Shown here: positions 34,609 to 43,415 of the stretch, in pieces
How positions within the stretch are numbered: position 1 is the stretch's first letter
Layout of the letters: each line of letters begins with the position of its first letter
DNA from: UBA1479 sp048263775
GTDB lineage: Bacteria; Pseudomonadota; Alphaproteobacteria; Rhodospirillales; Casp-alpha2
Reading direction: 5' to 3'
Assembly: GCA_048263775.1 (NCBI GenBank)
Contig: JBLXDU010000005.1
Span: 269,028 to 333,027 of the forward strand
Length of the DNA stretch: 64,000 nucleotides
The notes under the pieces: generated by a model
What the model was told of the DNA's origin: nothing
The model's input: only the letters and a program-made list of their open reading frames with translations
Databases searched by the model: none
Made by a program: the position numbers and the translations under genes

Positions 34609-36024
34609 TCAGACGCGGATGATCTTGCCCGGGTTCATGATGTTCCGGGGGTCAAGCGCCTGTTTGACCGCGCGCATGGCGACCAGGGCCTCGCCGTGTT
34701 CGGCGGTCAGGAAATCGATCTTGCCGTAACCGACGCCATGTTCGCCCGTGCAGGTGCCGTCCAGGGCGATGGCGCGCATGACCATGCGTTCGTTCACGTC
34801 CTCGGCGCGCTTCATTTCGTCCGCGTTGTCGGGATCGACCACGAAGACGATGTGGAAATTGCCGTCACCGACATGGCCGACGATGGGCGCGCACAGGCCC
34901 GACGCGTCGATGTCCTTGCGGGTTTCCAGGATGCATTCCGCCAGTTTCGAGATCGGCACGCAGACATCCGTGGCGATGCCCCGGCACCCGGGGCGCAGCG
35001 CGATCGCCGCGTAATAGGCATCATGCCGGGCCTGCCACAGCTTGTTGCGGTCTTCCGGCTTGGTCGCCCATTGGAAATCGTCGGCGCCGAAATCGGCGGC
35101 GATGGCCTTCACGTTTTCGACCTGTTCGCGCACGCCCGCGTCACTGCCGTGGAATTCAAAAAACAGGGTCGGCTTCACCGCGTAATCCAGCTTGGAATAC
35201 TTGTTCACCGCATCCATCTGCGCTTCGTCCAGAAGCTCGATACGGGCCACGGGAATGCCCGACTGGATCGTCAGAATCACCGTATTCACGGCGCTTTCCA
35301 GATCGGGGAACGGACAGACGGCGGCCAGCACGGCTTCGGGAATGCCGTAAAGGCGCAAGGTCACTTCGGTGATCACGCCAAGGGTCCCTTCCGAGCCCAC
35401 GAACAGGCGCGTCAGATCGTACCCCGCCGACGACTTGCGTGCCCGGCGCGCGGTGCGGATGATCCGCCCGTCGGCCATGACCACGGTCAGGTTCAGGACG
35501 TTTTCCCGCATGGTGCCGTAGCGCACGGCGTTGGTGCCGCTGGCCCGCGTCGCCGTCATGCCGCCAAGCGACGCATCCGCCCCCGGATCGATGGGAAAGA
35601 ACAGGCCCGTGTCGCGCAGATAATCGTTAAGCGCCTTGCGCCGCACGCCGGCCTGAACGGTGACGTCCATGTCCTCGGCGTTGACGGTGAGGATTTTGTC
35701 CATGCGCGACAGGTCGATGCAGACCCCGCCGGACAAGGCCGCCACATGGCCTTCCAGCGAAGTGCCGGTGCCGAAGGGAATGATCGGCACGCCGCGTTCG
35801 GCGCAGGCCTTGACCACGGCCGAGACCTGTTCGGTTTCCGTGCAATAGACGACGGCGTCGGGCGGGGACGAAGGATGGTAGGATTCGTCGCGCCCGTGCT
35901 GCTCGCGCACGGCGGCGGAGGTCGACAGGTTTTCCGTCCCGACGATTTGCGCCAAAAGGTTCAAAAGGTCGTCGTCGACCGAACCGGACGGCTGCGCCGC
36001 CGCCGTTGCCTGTGATGTCGTCAT
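34609..36024 (-). CDS. FAD-linked D-2-hydroxyacid dehydrogenase (LDHD/D-lactate cytochrome type)
   Basis: The 471-residue flavoprotein has a PCMH FAD domain (PIIPFGTGTSLEGH, GGMTATRASGTNAVRYGTM in adjoining segments, LFVGSEGTLGVITE) and a C-terminal FAD-oxidase domain with GHVGDGNFH and TGEHGVGYGK. Overall it resembles eukaryotic-type D-lactate dehydrogenase LDHD more than GlcD. It would oxidise D-lactate, D-2-hydroxyglutarate or similar acids and pass electrons to the respiratory chain. One base separates the upstream TPR stop from its ATG, so it is translationally coupled to that gene. Its placement beside glcDEF suggests a shared 2-hydroxyacid theme. Confidence 0.88.
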   Translation of the reverse strand: MTTSQATAAAQPSGSVDDDLLNLLAQIVGTENLSTSAAVREQHGRDESYHPSSPPDAVVYCTETEQVSAVVKACAERGVPIIPFGTGTSLEGHVAALSGGVCIDLSRMDKILTVNAEDMDVTVQAGVRRKALNDYLRDTGLFFPIDPGADASLGGMTATRASGTNAVRYGTMRENVLNLTVVMADGRIIRTARRARKSSAGYDLTRLFVGSEGTLGVITEVTLRLYGIPEAVLAAVCPFPDLESAVNTVILTIQSGIPVARIELLDEAQMDAVNKYSKLDYAVKPTLFFEFHGSDAGVREQVENVKAIAADFGADDFQWATKPEDRNKLWQARHDAYYAAIALRPGCRGIATDVCVPISKLAECILETRKDIDASGLCAPIVGHVGDGNFHIVFVVDPDNADEMKRAEDVNERMVMRAIALDGTCTGEHGVGYGKIDFLTAEHGEALVAMRAVKQALDPRNIMNPGKIIRV

Positions 36025-36025
36025 A

Positions 36026-36586
36026 TCAGATGGGTTTCCCGGAAACCTCGGTTTTCAGTTCCTGCAACTGGCCGCGGATGGCGTCCATATGCGGGTTGAT
36101 GGCCAGCGCCTTTTCCATGGCGCGGATCGCCGCTTTTTTGCGCCCCATTTCCGCGTAGATCAAGCCCAGGCCGGATAGCGCGCCGAAATGGCGCGGTTCC
36201 AGTTCCAGGGTGCGTTGGATGTCGAGCACGGATTCCGGATATTTGCCGAGAAGGAAGTGCACCGTGGCCCGCTTGTTCCAGCCTTCGGCATGCCGGGGAG
36301 CCAGGCTAATGACGTCGTTGAAGTATTTCAACGAAGTATCGAAGGCCCCCTTGTTCATGGCGATGACGCCCCGGGCCATGGCGCTGTCGACCAGTTCCTG
36401 ACCGCTGACCGCCCAGGTCTGCCAGATGCGGGTTTCGATTTGATGGGCTTCTTCCGGGTTCTTGGTCGCCGTCAGGGCAGCGAACAGGGCGTCCAGAACC
36501 GGGTCGGTCTGATCGGCCCGCGCCTGCGGCACGGCCAATACGGCGGCAAGAAGCCCTGCCATGAGGATGCGTTTCCACGTAACCAT
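36026..36586 (-). CDS. Periplasmic TPR-repeat protein
   Basis: The 186-residue protein starts with a signal peptide (about 1-24, cleavage near ARADQ). Three TPR motifs follow: ARGVIAMNKGAFDTSLKYFNDVISLAP, the WNKRATVHFLLGKYPESVLDIQ stretch, and ALSGLGLIYAEMGRKKAAIRAMEKAL. It likely serves as a protein-binding scaffold in the periplasm. It lies one base upstream of the LDHD gene and about 60 bases downstream of the 193-residue periplasmic gene, forming a three-gene unit whose link to flavin-dehydrogenase activity is unexplained. Confidence 0.82.
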   Translation of the reverse strand: MVTWKRILMAGLLAAVLAVPQARADQTDPVLDALFAALTATKNPEEAHQIETRIWQTWAVSGQELVDSAMARGVIAMNKGAFDTSLKYFNDVISLAPRHAEGWNKRATVHFLLGKYPESVLDIQRTLELEPRHFGALSGLGLIYAEMGRKKAAIRAMEKALAINPHMDAIRGQLQELKTEVSGKPI

Positions 36587-36644
36587 GTCAAAAAGATTAC
36601 GCCTTCGCAGGCATCAGGCCAAGAGCCCGCCGCTCACACCTTCG

Positions 36645-37226
36645 TCAGGAGATGGTGACCGAAACCTCGTGCGGTTCCGTGTCGAGCCCGCCCGAACAAT
36701 GCAGCGTGCGCTCCGGCCCCATTGGGCGGGGCGGCAGCAAGGTGACCTCCAACTGCACGGTTTTCAAAAGCTCTTCGCGCATCCGCGGCGGGCGGGTGAA
36801 ATTACCCCAGCCGTCATGGGTGAAGATTTCCTCCAGATACCAGCCCGGATCGCCCTGATGACCGCGGCTGCGCGACGCCAAGCCCTTGGCGACCCGCGAA
36901 AACAGTTCCAGGCACATGCCTTCGGACGGCTGGGCGAAGCGTTCGCGCGCCGTCAGGAACACGGTGATCCTCTTGTCCCGCCAGTCGAAATAGGCGCCAG
37001 TGGTCGGCGCCACGGGCAGGAAGCCGATTTCCAAAAGCCGCTGGCCGACCTGAAGCAAATCCTGCTTGAGGCGGATAATGCCCAGATCCATGAGCGTCAC
37101 CGGTTCGCCGGACAGCCAGTCGAGGGTGGAATTCGCCCGCGCGTCGGCGGCGGGACGGAGGGTGAGGACCAGGGCGAGGCTTCCGAAAAGCACCGCCCGC
37201 CCGAGGATCCGCGTGATCGATGTCAT
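36645..37226 (-). CDS. Hypothetical exported protein
   Basis: The 193-residue product has a basic N terminus and hydrophobic signal (about 10-26, cleavage near ADARAN), so it is probably periplasmic. The mature part contains GIIRLKQDLLQVGQRLLEIGF, a tract with two cysteines far apart (one in GMCLELF, one in LHCSGG), and a strand-rich C terminus. I recognise no family. AAGGAG lies eight bases before the ATG at 37226; the longer frame to 37295 lacks such a site. It is first in a unit with the TPR and LDHD genes. Confidence 0.68.
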   Translation of the reverse strand: MTSITRILGRAVLFGSLALVLTLRPAADARANSTLDWLSGEPVTLMDLGIIRLKQDLLQVGQRLLEIGFLPVAPTTGAYFDWRDKRITVFLTARERFAQPSEGMCLELFSRVAKGLASRSRGHQGDPGWYLEEIFTHDGWGNFTRPPRMREELLKTVQLEVTLLPPRPMGPERTLHCSGGLDTEPHEVSVTIS

Positions 37227-37352
37227 GCGACGGCTCCTTCCTGCGTTGCAGGCCCCGCGACCCGTTTCGCGGCGGCGATGCGGCAAGCATACCACAAAAG
37301 CCTGGAAGATCGCGACTAAATATGCACTGAGTGCGACTCTTACCGTCGAGTC

Positions 37353-38645
37353 CTATTTCAGTCCCGCCGGTTTCGGCCCGCCGGTCGCCCAATCAAGCAG
37401 TTCGACCGTATGAACCACGGGCATGCCGACGGCGTCTTCGAGCTGAACCATACAGCCGATGTTGCCGGTGGCCATGACCTGAGCACCCGTGCGCTTCATG
37501 TTGGCGGCCTTGCGGTCCTTGAGGCGGCCGGAGATTTCCGGCTGCATCATGTTGTAGGTCCCGGCGGAGCCACAGCAGAGGTGACTTTCCGCGGGTTCCC
37601 GCACTTCGAACCCGGCCTGGGCTAAAAGGTCCTTGGGCGGTTTGGTCAGCTTCTGGCCGTGCTGCATGGAACAAGCCGAATGATAGGCGACGACGGGCTT
37701 GTCCCCGTCAATCGCAGCCGCATTCAGGCCCAGGTCCATCATCACTTCCGTGACGTCCCTGGTCTTGCCGGAAATCGTCTTGGCGCGGTCCGCCCAGGCA
37801 TCGTCCCGGCGCAGCATCCAGCCGTAATCCTTCACCGTGGTGCCGCAGCCGGATGCATTGATGACGACGGCGTCGATGGCGCCGTGCGTCGCCTCGGCCC
37901 GCTCCCAGGCCTCTATGTTCGCCTTGGCCTGGGCGTGGCTCTGGTCTTCCTTGCCCATGTGGTGGACCAGGGCACCACAGCAGCCCTGCCCGTCGGCGAC
38001 CACGACCTCGCAGCCGTGGCGGGTCAGCAACCGCACGGTGGCCTCGTTGATCGCCGGGTTCAGAACCTTCTGGGCGCAGCCGGTCATCAGGGCCACGCGC
38101 TTTTTCATCACGCCCTCGGCCTTGAACACCTGGGGCCGGTCCATGTCCGTCGGCGCGTGGATACGCCTGGGCGCCAGGCCCAGCATGGCGCCGAGCCGCC
38201 CCGGCATGATCCTGGCCAAGGGCCGCGCCAGCCAGGCGCCCAGCAGCATCACGCGGAAGCGGTCCGGATAAGGCAGAATCAGGGGCAGCAGGCCCCGGAG
38301 CAGCCGATCCATGAAGGGGCGTTTGTATTCCCGTTCGATCTTGGCCCGCGCGTCGTCGACCAGATGCATGTAATCGACGCTGGCCGGACAGGTCGTCATG
38401 CACGACAGGCAGGTCAGGCAGCGGTCGATATGGATGACGTGCTGTTCAGTCGGCTTGGCCCCTTCCTCCAGCAATCCCTTGATCAGGTAGATGCGCCCGC
38501 GCGGGCTGTCCAACTCGTCGCCCAGCAGGACATAGGTCGGACAGGTCGCCGTGCAGAAGCCGCAGTGCACACATTTGCGCAGGATGTCGTTGGCCTGGGC
38601 GATATGCGGATCGGCCATCTGGGCCAGGGTGAAGGTGGTTTGCAT
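37353..38645 (-). CDS. glcF: Glycolate oxidase iron-sulfur subunit GlcF
   Basis: The 430-residue protein has two ferredoxin-type [4Fe-4S] sites (C25, C28, C31, C35 in CVHCGFCTATCP; C76, C79, C82, C86 in CLTCLSCMTTCP) and two CCG domains (GCCGALVHH and LCCGSAGTYN). This is the normal GlcF layout. It passes electrons from the GlcDE flavin subunits to the membrane quinone pool. The ATG at 38645 is preceded by AGGGACGG; the 38672 frame overlaps glcE and is rejected. It follows glcE by 19 bases and ends the glcDEF unit. Confidence 0.95.
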   Translation of the reverse strand: MQTTFTLAQMADPHIAQANDILRKCVHCGFCTATCPTYVLLGDELDSPRGRIYLIKGLLEEGAKPTEQHVIHIDRCLTCLSCMTTCPASVDYMHLVDDARAKIEREYKRPFMDRLLRGLLPLILPYPDRFRVMLLGAWLARPLARIMPGRLGAMLGLAPRRIHAPTDMDRPQVFKAEGVMKKRVALMTGCAQKVLNPAINEATVRLLTRHGCEVVVADGQGCCGALVHHMGKEDQSHAQAKANIEAWERAEATHGAIDAVVINASGCGTTVKDYGWMLRRDDAWADRAKTISGKTRDVTEVMMDLGLNAAAIDGDKPVVAYHSACSMQHGQKLTKPPKDLLAQAGFEVREPAESHLCCGSAGTYNMMQPEISGRLKDRKAANMKRTGAQVMATGNIGCMVQLEDAVGMPVVHTVELLDWATGGPKPAGLK

Positions 38646-38664
38646 CGTCTGTCCGTCCCTGCCC

Positions 38665-39891
38665 TTACACACCCGCCGTCATGCGGCCGGGGTTGAGAAT
38701 GCCCTCGGGGTCGAAGGCCTCCTTCACCCGTTTTGAAAGATCGGCCAGCGGGCCCGGTTGCGGCTGGAACACCGCGACCGCCTGGCGCACGTCGGCGGCG
38801 GCGCGGACCAGAGTCGCATGGCCGCCGCAGTCCCGGATGACCCGGCGGATGTCCGCCGCGCCGGCGTCGCTGCGGGCGTCGAGGGCGAACCAGATCAGCC
38901 CGCCGCCCCAATCGTAATAGACCTCGCCGCCCAGGCGCGCGCGCAGGTGCTGGCCCACCGTCGGCCCCGCCGTCGGCGACACGCTGACGCGCCAGACCTG
39001 ATGGTCCTGCCAGTCACCGGTGAAGGGGGCCGCGTCGCGCACCTCGCGCCAGAAGGCGGCGGAGTTATGGGAATGCAGTTCCTCGACCGCACCGAAGGGG
39101 GCGAACAGGTCGCGCAGGGAATTGCAGCGGTGTTCGACACTGGGCCCCGGCCCTTCGACGCGCACGGCGGTGACAGAGGTCCCTGCGCCGGACACATAGC
39201 CGACGGCGGAGCGCCCGGCGACGGAAGCCGGCAGATGGGCCGCGCCGGCAACCTCATGGCTGGAGCCCAGGGCATCGCACAGCGCCGCGACCGCATGAGT
39301 ATCGTCGGCCCCCATGAGCAGAACCGTGCGCGTCTTTTCCGGGCGCGGCAGCACCTTCACGGAAATCTGCGTCATGACGGCCAGGGTGCCGAAGGAACCG
39401 GCCATCAGTTTCGAGAGATCGAAGCCGGTGACGTTCTTCATCACCTTGCCGCCGGACTTGAACACCTCGCCCCGCCCGGACACCGCCTGGAAGCCCAGGA
39501 AATGATCGCGCGCCGCCCCCGCCTTGATGCGCCGGGGGCCGGACAGGTTGGCGGCGATCACCCCGCCGATCGTGCCGCCGCCGTCACCCGTGCCGTAAAG
39601 CACGCCCAGGTCCATGGGCTCGAACGCCAGTTCCTGGTTGGCCTCGGCCAAGGCCTGTTCGATCTCGGCCATGGGCGTCGCGGGTCCGGCGGTCAGCACC
39701 AGTTCGCCGGGGTCGTAATCGGTGATGCCGGCGAGGTTCGACAGGTCGAGGACTTGGCCCGCCTGCACGGGGCGGCCGAACCCTGCCTTGGTGCCCGTGC
39801 CGCGCACGTCCAAGGGTGTTGCTTCCGAGACCGCCCATTTGACGGCATCAAGAACCTGGTCGGCGGTATCCGGCTTGAGAATTTCGGTCAT
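38665..39891 (-). CDS. glcE: Glycolate oxidase FAD-binding subunit GlcE
   Basis: The 408-residue product is a shorter paralogue of GlcD, containing the PCMH FAD domain (LDVRGTGTKAGFG, TGDGGGTIGGVIAANLSGPRR, KNVTGFDLSKLMAGSFGTL) and a reduced C-terminal region. It ends FDPEGILNPGRM. These features and its position between glcD and glcF fit GlcE. It starts ten bases after the glcD stop and ends 19 bases before glcF, so the three subunits are likely co-expressed. Confidence 0.95.
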   Translation of the reverse strand: MTEILKPDTADQVLDAVKWAVSEATPLDVRGTGTKAGFGRPVQAGQVLDLSNLAGITDYDPGELVLTAGPATPMAEIEQALAEANQELAFEPMDLGVLYGTGDGGGTIGGVIAANLSGPRRIKAGAARDHFLGFQAVSGRGEVFKSGGKVMKNVTGFDLSKLMAGSFGTLAVMTQISVKVLPRPEKTRTVLLMGADDTHAVAALCDALGSSHEVAGAAHLPASVAGRSAVGYVSGAGTSVTAVRVEGPGPSVEHRCNSLRDLFAPFGAVEELHSHNSAAFWREVRDAAPFTGDWQDHQVWRVSVSPTAGPTVGQHLRARLGGEVYYDWGGGLIWFALDARSDAGAADIRRVIRDCGGHATLVRAAADVRQAVAVFQPQPGPLADLSKRVKEAFDPEGILNPGRMTAGV

Positions 39892-39901
39892 AGTCGGTGG
39901 A

Positions 39902-41389
39902 TCAGAATCGGGGAATGTCGGGGAACGGCACCTGGCCGCGCGAGATATGCATGCGGCCCAGTTCGGCGCAGCGGTGAAGGGTCGGGTAGACCTTGCCCGG
40001 ATTGAGATGATGGTCCGGGTCGAAGGCGCATTTGACCCGCTGCTGCTGCTTCAGGTCGTCTTCCGTGAACATCTCGCCCATCAGGTCGCGCTTTTCCACG
40101 CCGATTCCGTGTTCGCCGGACAGCACGCCGCCGACCTCGACACATAATTTCAGGATATCGGCGCCGAATTCCTCGGCCCGGTCCAGTTCGCCCGGCTGGT
40201 TGGCGTCAAACATGATGAGGGGATGCAGATTGCCGTCACCGGCATGGAACACGTTGGCGACGCGCAGGCCGTATTTGTCGGACATCTCCGTCATCCGTTG
40301 CAGGACCAGGCCAAGCTTTTTCCGGGGAATGGTGCCGTCCATGCAGAGATAATCCGGCGAGATGCGCCCGACCGCCGGGAACGCATTCTTTCGCCCGGAC
40401 CAGAAGGCCGCGCGTTCTTCTTCGGTATCGCTGATGCGAGAATAGATCGCCCCTTGCCCCGTCGCGATCTCGCCGACCCGTTCGATCAGGTAATCGACCT
40501 CGACCTTGGGGCCGTCCAGTTCGACGATCAGCAGTGCCTCGACATCCATGGGATAGCCCGCATGGACGAATTCCTCCGTCGCATGGATGGCCGGCTTGTC
40601 CATCATCTCGATCCCGCCCGGAATGATCCCGGCGTTGATGATGGCGGCGACGCAGTCGCCCCCTTCTTCCGACGAATTGAAACCAAGCAGCACGGCCCGC
40701 GCCGTCTCCGGCTTTTTCAAGATCCGCACGGTGACTTCCGTAATGACGCCGAGCAGCCCTTCGGAGCCCGTGAGCACGCCCAGCAGGTCATAGCCGCCCG
40801 GGTCCAGGTGCTTGCCGCCCAGGCGCAGGACCGTGCCGTCCATCAGCACCATTTCCACGCCCAGCACGTTGTTGGTCGTCAGGCCGTATTTCAGGCAATG
40901 CACGCCGCCGGAATTCTCGGCGATGTTGCCGCCGATGGAACACGCGATCTGCGATGACGGGTCGGGCGCGTAATAGAAGCCGTCGCCTTCGACCGCCTTG
41001 GTGACGCCCAGGTTGGTGACCCCCGGCTGCACCACGGCGCAGCGGTTGGCATAGTCGATGTCCAGCACCCGGTTGAACTTGGACAATCCCAAGGTAATGG
41101 CGTCAGCCAGCGGCAAGGCCCCGCCGGACAGACCCGTACCCGCCCCGCGCGGTACGATCTTCACGCCGTTGTCATGGCAATATTTGAGGATTTCCGAAAC
41201 CTGGGCCGTTGTTTCCGGCAGCACGACGATCAGCGGCAGCTGCCGATAAGCCATCAGGCCGTCGCATTCGAAGGCCTTAAGCATGGCATCGTCGGCAATC
41301 ACGCCCTCCCCGGGCACGATGGCGCGCATGGCGGCGATGATCTCGGCCCGCCGGTCGATGACGCCTTGATCCGGTTTCGGCATTAGCAT
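39902..41389 (-). CDS. glcD: Glycolate oxidase catalytic subunit GlcD
   Basis: GlcD oxidises glycolate to glyoxylate. The 495-residue flavoprotein has KIVPRGAGTGLSGGALP, CSIGGNIAENSGGVHCLKYG and a C-terminal FAD-oxidase domain with VFHAGDGNLHPL and SGEHGIGVEKR, diagnostic of GlcD. The ATG at 41389 sits eight bases after GGAG and is preferred to the TTG at 41404. It opens the glcD-glcE-glcF unit, 97 bases downstream of glxR, with a hairpin in the gap. Confidence 0.95.
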   Translation of the reverse strand: MLMPKPDQGVIDRRAEIIAAMRAIVPGEGVIADDAMLKAFECDGLMAYRQLPLIVVLPETTAQVSEILKYCHDNGVKIVPRGAGTGLSGGALPLADAITLGLSKFNRVLDIDYANRCAVVQPGVTNLGVTKAVEGDGFYYAPDPSSQIACSIGGNIAENSGGVHCLKYGLTTNNVLGVEMVLMDGTVLRLGGKHLDPGGYDLLGVLTGSEGLLGVITEVTVRILKKPETARAVLLGFNSSEEGGDCVAAIINAGIIPGGIEMMDKPAIHATEEFVHAGYPMDVEALLIVELDGPKVEVDYLIERVGEIATGQGAIYSRISDTEEERAAFWSGRKNAFPAVGRISPDYLCMDGTIPRKKLGLVLQRMTEMSDKYGLRVANVFHAGDGNLHPLIMFDANQPGELDRAEEFGADILKLCVEVGGVLSGEHGIGVEKRDLMGEMFTEDDLKQQQRVKCAFDPDHHLNPGKVYPTLHRCAELGRMHISRGQVPFPDIPRF

Positions 41390-41407
41390 GGTTGAACGCT
41401 CCAATGA

Positions 41408-41436
41408 CCGGCGCCCTTTTCGGACGCCGGCTTTTT
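41408..41436 (+). terminator. Plus-strand-oriented hairpin in glcD leader
   Basis: CCGGCG (41408-41413) and CGCCGG (41425-41430) form a stem followed by CTTTTTC, a canonical terminator shape read on the plus strand. All neighbouring genes are on the minus strand, where the hairpin lies between glxR and the glcD start with no T run. It may stop antisense transcripts or fold in the glcD leader RNA. Confidence 0.4.
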
Positions 41437-41486
41437 CTCATTGTAAGTCTTTTGCCTGCCCCGGCAACAGGGGCGGCGGAGCAGGA

Positions 41487-42371
41487 TTATTTGACCTCGT
41501 GCTTGGCCATGATCTCGAGCGCCCGCACCATCGCCGAATGGTCCCAGCCGGCACCGCCGTGAGCCTTGCAGGAATTGAACAACTCCTGCGCCGTCGCCGT
41601 GTTGGGCAGGAAGATGCCCATCTCCTTGGCCCCGGACAGGGCCAGGTTCAGGTCCTTCTGGTGCAGCTCGATGCGGAAGCCCGGCTTGAAGGTGCGCTTG
41701 ATCATGCGCTCCGCATGGACTTCGAGGATCTTCGAATTGGCGAAACCGCCCATCAGGGCTTCACGCACCTTGGCGGGATCGGCCCCGGCCTTGGATGCAA
41801 ACAGCAGGGCTTCGGACACGGCCTCGATGTTCAGCGCCACGATGATCTGATTGGCGACCTTGCAGGTCTGCCCGTCGCCGGCGCCGCCGACCAGGGTGAT
41901 GTTCTTGCCCATCAGTTCGAACAGCGGCAAGGCGCGGTCGAAATCCTTCTTGGTGCCGCCGCACATGATGGTCAAGGCCGCGTTCTTGGCCCCCACTTCA
42001 CCGCCGGACACGGGCGCGTCGACCCAACCGGCCCCCGCCTTCTTGATCTTCTTGGCGAATTCCTTGGTCGCCAAGGGGGCGATGGAGGACATGTCGATGA
42101 CCAGCTTGCCCTTCAGGTTGGCCGACGCCACACCGTTCGCGCCGAACAGGACTTCTTCGACCTGGGGCGTGTCGGGCACCATGGTGATGATGACTTCGGA
42201 CTTGGCGGCCACGTCCTTGGGCGTCGCGGCGAACACGGCGCCGCCCTTGGCAAGATCCTTCGGCATGGGTTTCTTGCGCTTGAGCGCGACGATCTTATGT
42301 CCGGCTTTCTGCAAATGGACGGCCATGGGTGCGCCCATGATGCCGAGACCGATGAATCCGATGGTAGCCAT
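41487..42371 (-). CDS. glxR: 2-hydroxy-3-oxopropionate (tartronate semialdehyde) reductase
   Basis: GlxR reduces tartronate semialdehyde to D-glycerate. The 294-residue beta-hydroxyacid dehydrogenase opens with the Rossmann motif GFIGLGIMGAPMA, followed by VDAPVSGGEVGAKNAALTI with the substrate-binding DxPVSGG motif, and NQIIVALNIEAVSEAL with the catalytic Lys region just upstream (CKVANQ). Residues match GlxR/GarR more than 3-hydroxyisobutyrate dehydrogenase, and the neighbours gcl and hyi support this. GGAGGGG precedes the ATG. Confidence 0.93.
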   Translation of the reverse strand: MATIGFIGLGIMGAPMAVHLQKAGHKIVALKRKKPMPKDLAKGGAVFAATPKDVAAKSEVIITMVPDTPQVEEVLFGANGVASANLKGKLVIDMSSIAPLATKEFAKKIKKAGAGWVDAPVSGGEVGAKNAALTIMCGGTKKDFDRALPLFELMGKNITLVGGAGDGQTCKVANQIIVALNIEAVSEALLFASKAGADPAKVREALMGGFANSKILEVHAERMIKRTFKPGFRIELHQKDLNLALSGAKEMGIFLPNTATAQELFNSCKAHGGAGWDHSAMVRALEIMAKHEVK

Positions 42372-42503
42372 GGTTGATGTCCCCTCCTGGGTGGATTGAT
42401 TTTACGTAAGCTGAATGGTTGCAGACGTTTTACCGCGATTGCGGCAAAAACCAATGGGGCAACCGGGATTTTTCCGCCAGCCGGGAAAAGACCGCTGCTG
42501 GAA

Positions 42504-43298
42504 TCAGGCGGCCTTGCTCGACGCCTCGGCGGCGCGCAGCCAACCCAGGCCTTCGACCGTCGTGGTCGCGGGGATGTATTCGCAGCCGACCCAACCTTTG
42601 TAGCCGATGGCGTCCAAGTGGGCGAAGAAGTGCGGATAGTTGATTTCGCCGGTGCCCGGCTCGTGGCGGCCCGGGTTGTCGGCGATCTGGATATGGGGAA
42701 TGCGCGGCAGCAGGCGTTCAACCGTGCGGCACAAATCACCTTCCATGATCTGCATGTGATAGGCGTCGTATTGGAAATACAGGTTGTCGTGGCCGACGGC
42801 CTCCAGCACCCGTTCCGTCTGGGCCGAGGTGTTGAGGAAGAAACCCGGAATGTCGCGGGTGTTGATCGCCTCGACCAGAAGCTTGATGCCCGCGTCGTCG
42901 AACCGGGGAGCCGCGAATTCAAGGCTCTCGACAAAGGTCTCGAAGGCCTTTTCCGGGGCCACGCCGTCGCCGGGAATGCCGGCCAGGCAATTGACCTGGG
43001 GACAGCCCAGCGCCGTTGCGTATTCAATGGCCAGGCCCACGCTGTCCTGGAATTCGCTTTTCCGGTCAGGCAGGCTGGCCAGGCCCCGTTCCCCCTTGGC
43101 CCAGTCGCCGGCCGGCAGGTTGTGCAGCACCTGGGTCAGGCCGTTGGATTTCAACGCGTCGACCAGATCATCCGCCTTGTAGTCATAGGGGAACAGGTAT
43201 TCCACGCCCTTGAACCCGGCCTTGGCGGCGGCCTGAAAACGGTCCATGAAATCCAGATCCTGGAACAGCATGGTGATGTTGGCGTTGAAACGGGGCAT
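42504..43298 (-). CDS. hyi: Hydroxypyruvate isomerase
   Basis: Hyi interconverts hydroxypyruvate and tartronate semialdehyde. The 264-residue TIM-barrel protein belongs to the xylose-isomerase-like superfamily. It shows FNANITMLFQDLDFMDRF, GVEYLFPYDY, the metal-binding EAINTRDIPGFFLN, QYDAYHMQIMEGD and HIQIADNPGRHEPGTGEINY segments that closely resemble E. coli Hyi. GGAG precedes the ATG at 43298. It sits between gcl and glxR as in the E. coli gcl-hyi-glxR operon. Confidence 0.95.
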   Translation of the reverse strand: MPRFNANITMLFQDLDFMDRFQAAAKAGFKGVEYLFPYDYKADDLVDALKSNGLTQVLHNLPAGDWAKGERGLASLPDRKSEFQDSVGLAIEYATALGCPQVNCLAGIPGDGVAPEKAFETFVESLEFAAPRFDDAGIKLLVEAINTRDIPGFFLNTSAQTERVLEAVGHDNLYFQYDAYHMQIMEGDLCRTVERLLPRIPHIQIADNPGRHEPGTGEINYPHFFAHLDAIGYKGWVGCEYIPATTTVEGLGWLRAAEASSKAA

Positions 43299-43415
43299 GG
43301 GGGTGTCTCCTGCGATGGTGTGATCATTGGCGGCGAGGGTAGCGGCGAGGTCGGGCGGGAGGCAACCGGAAGTGGGTTCCGGTCAAAGGCGCCTCCCGCC
43401 CTCCTCGCAGGGACC

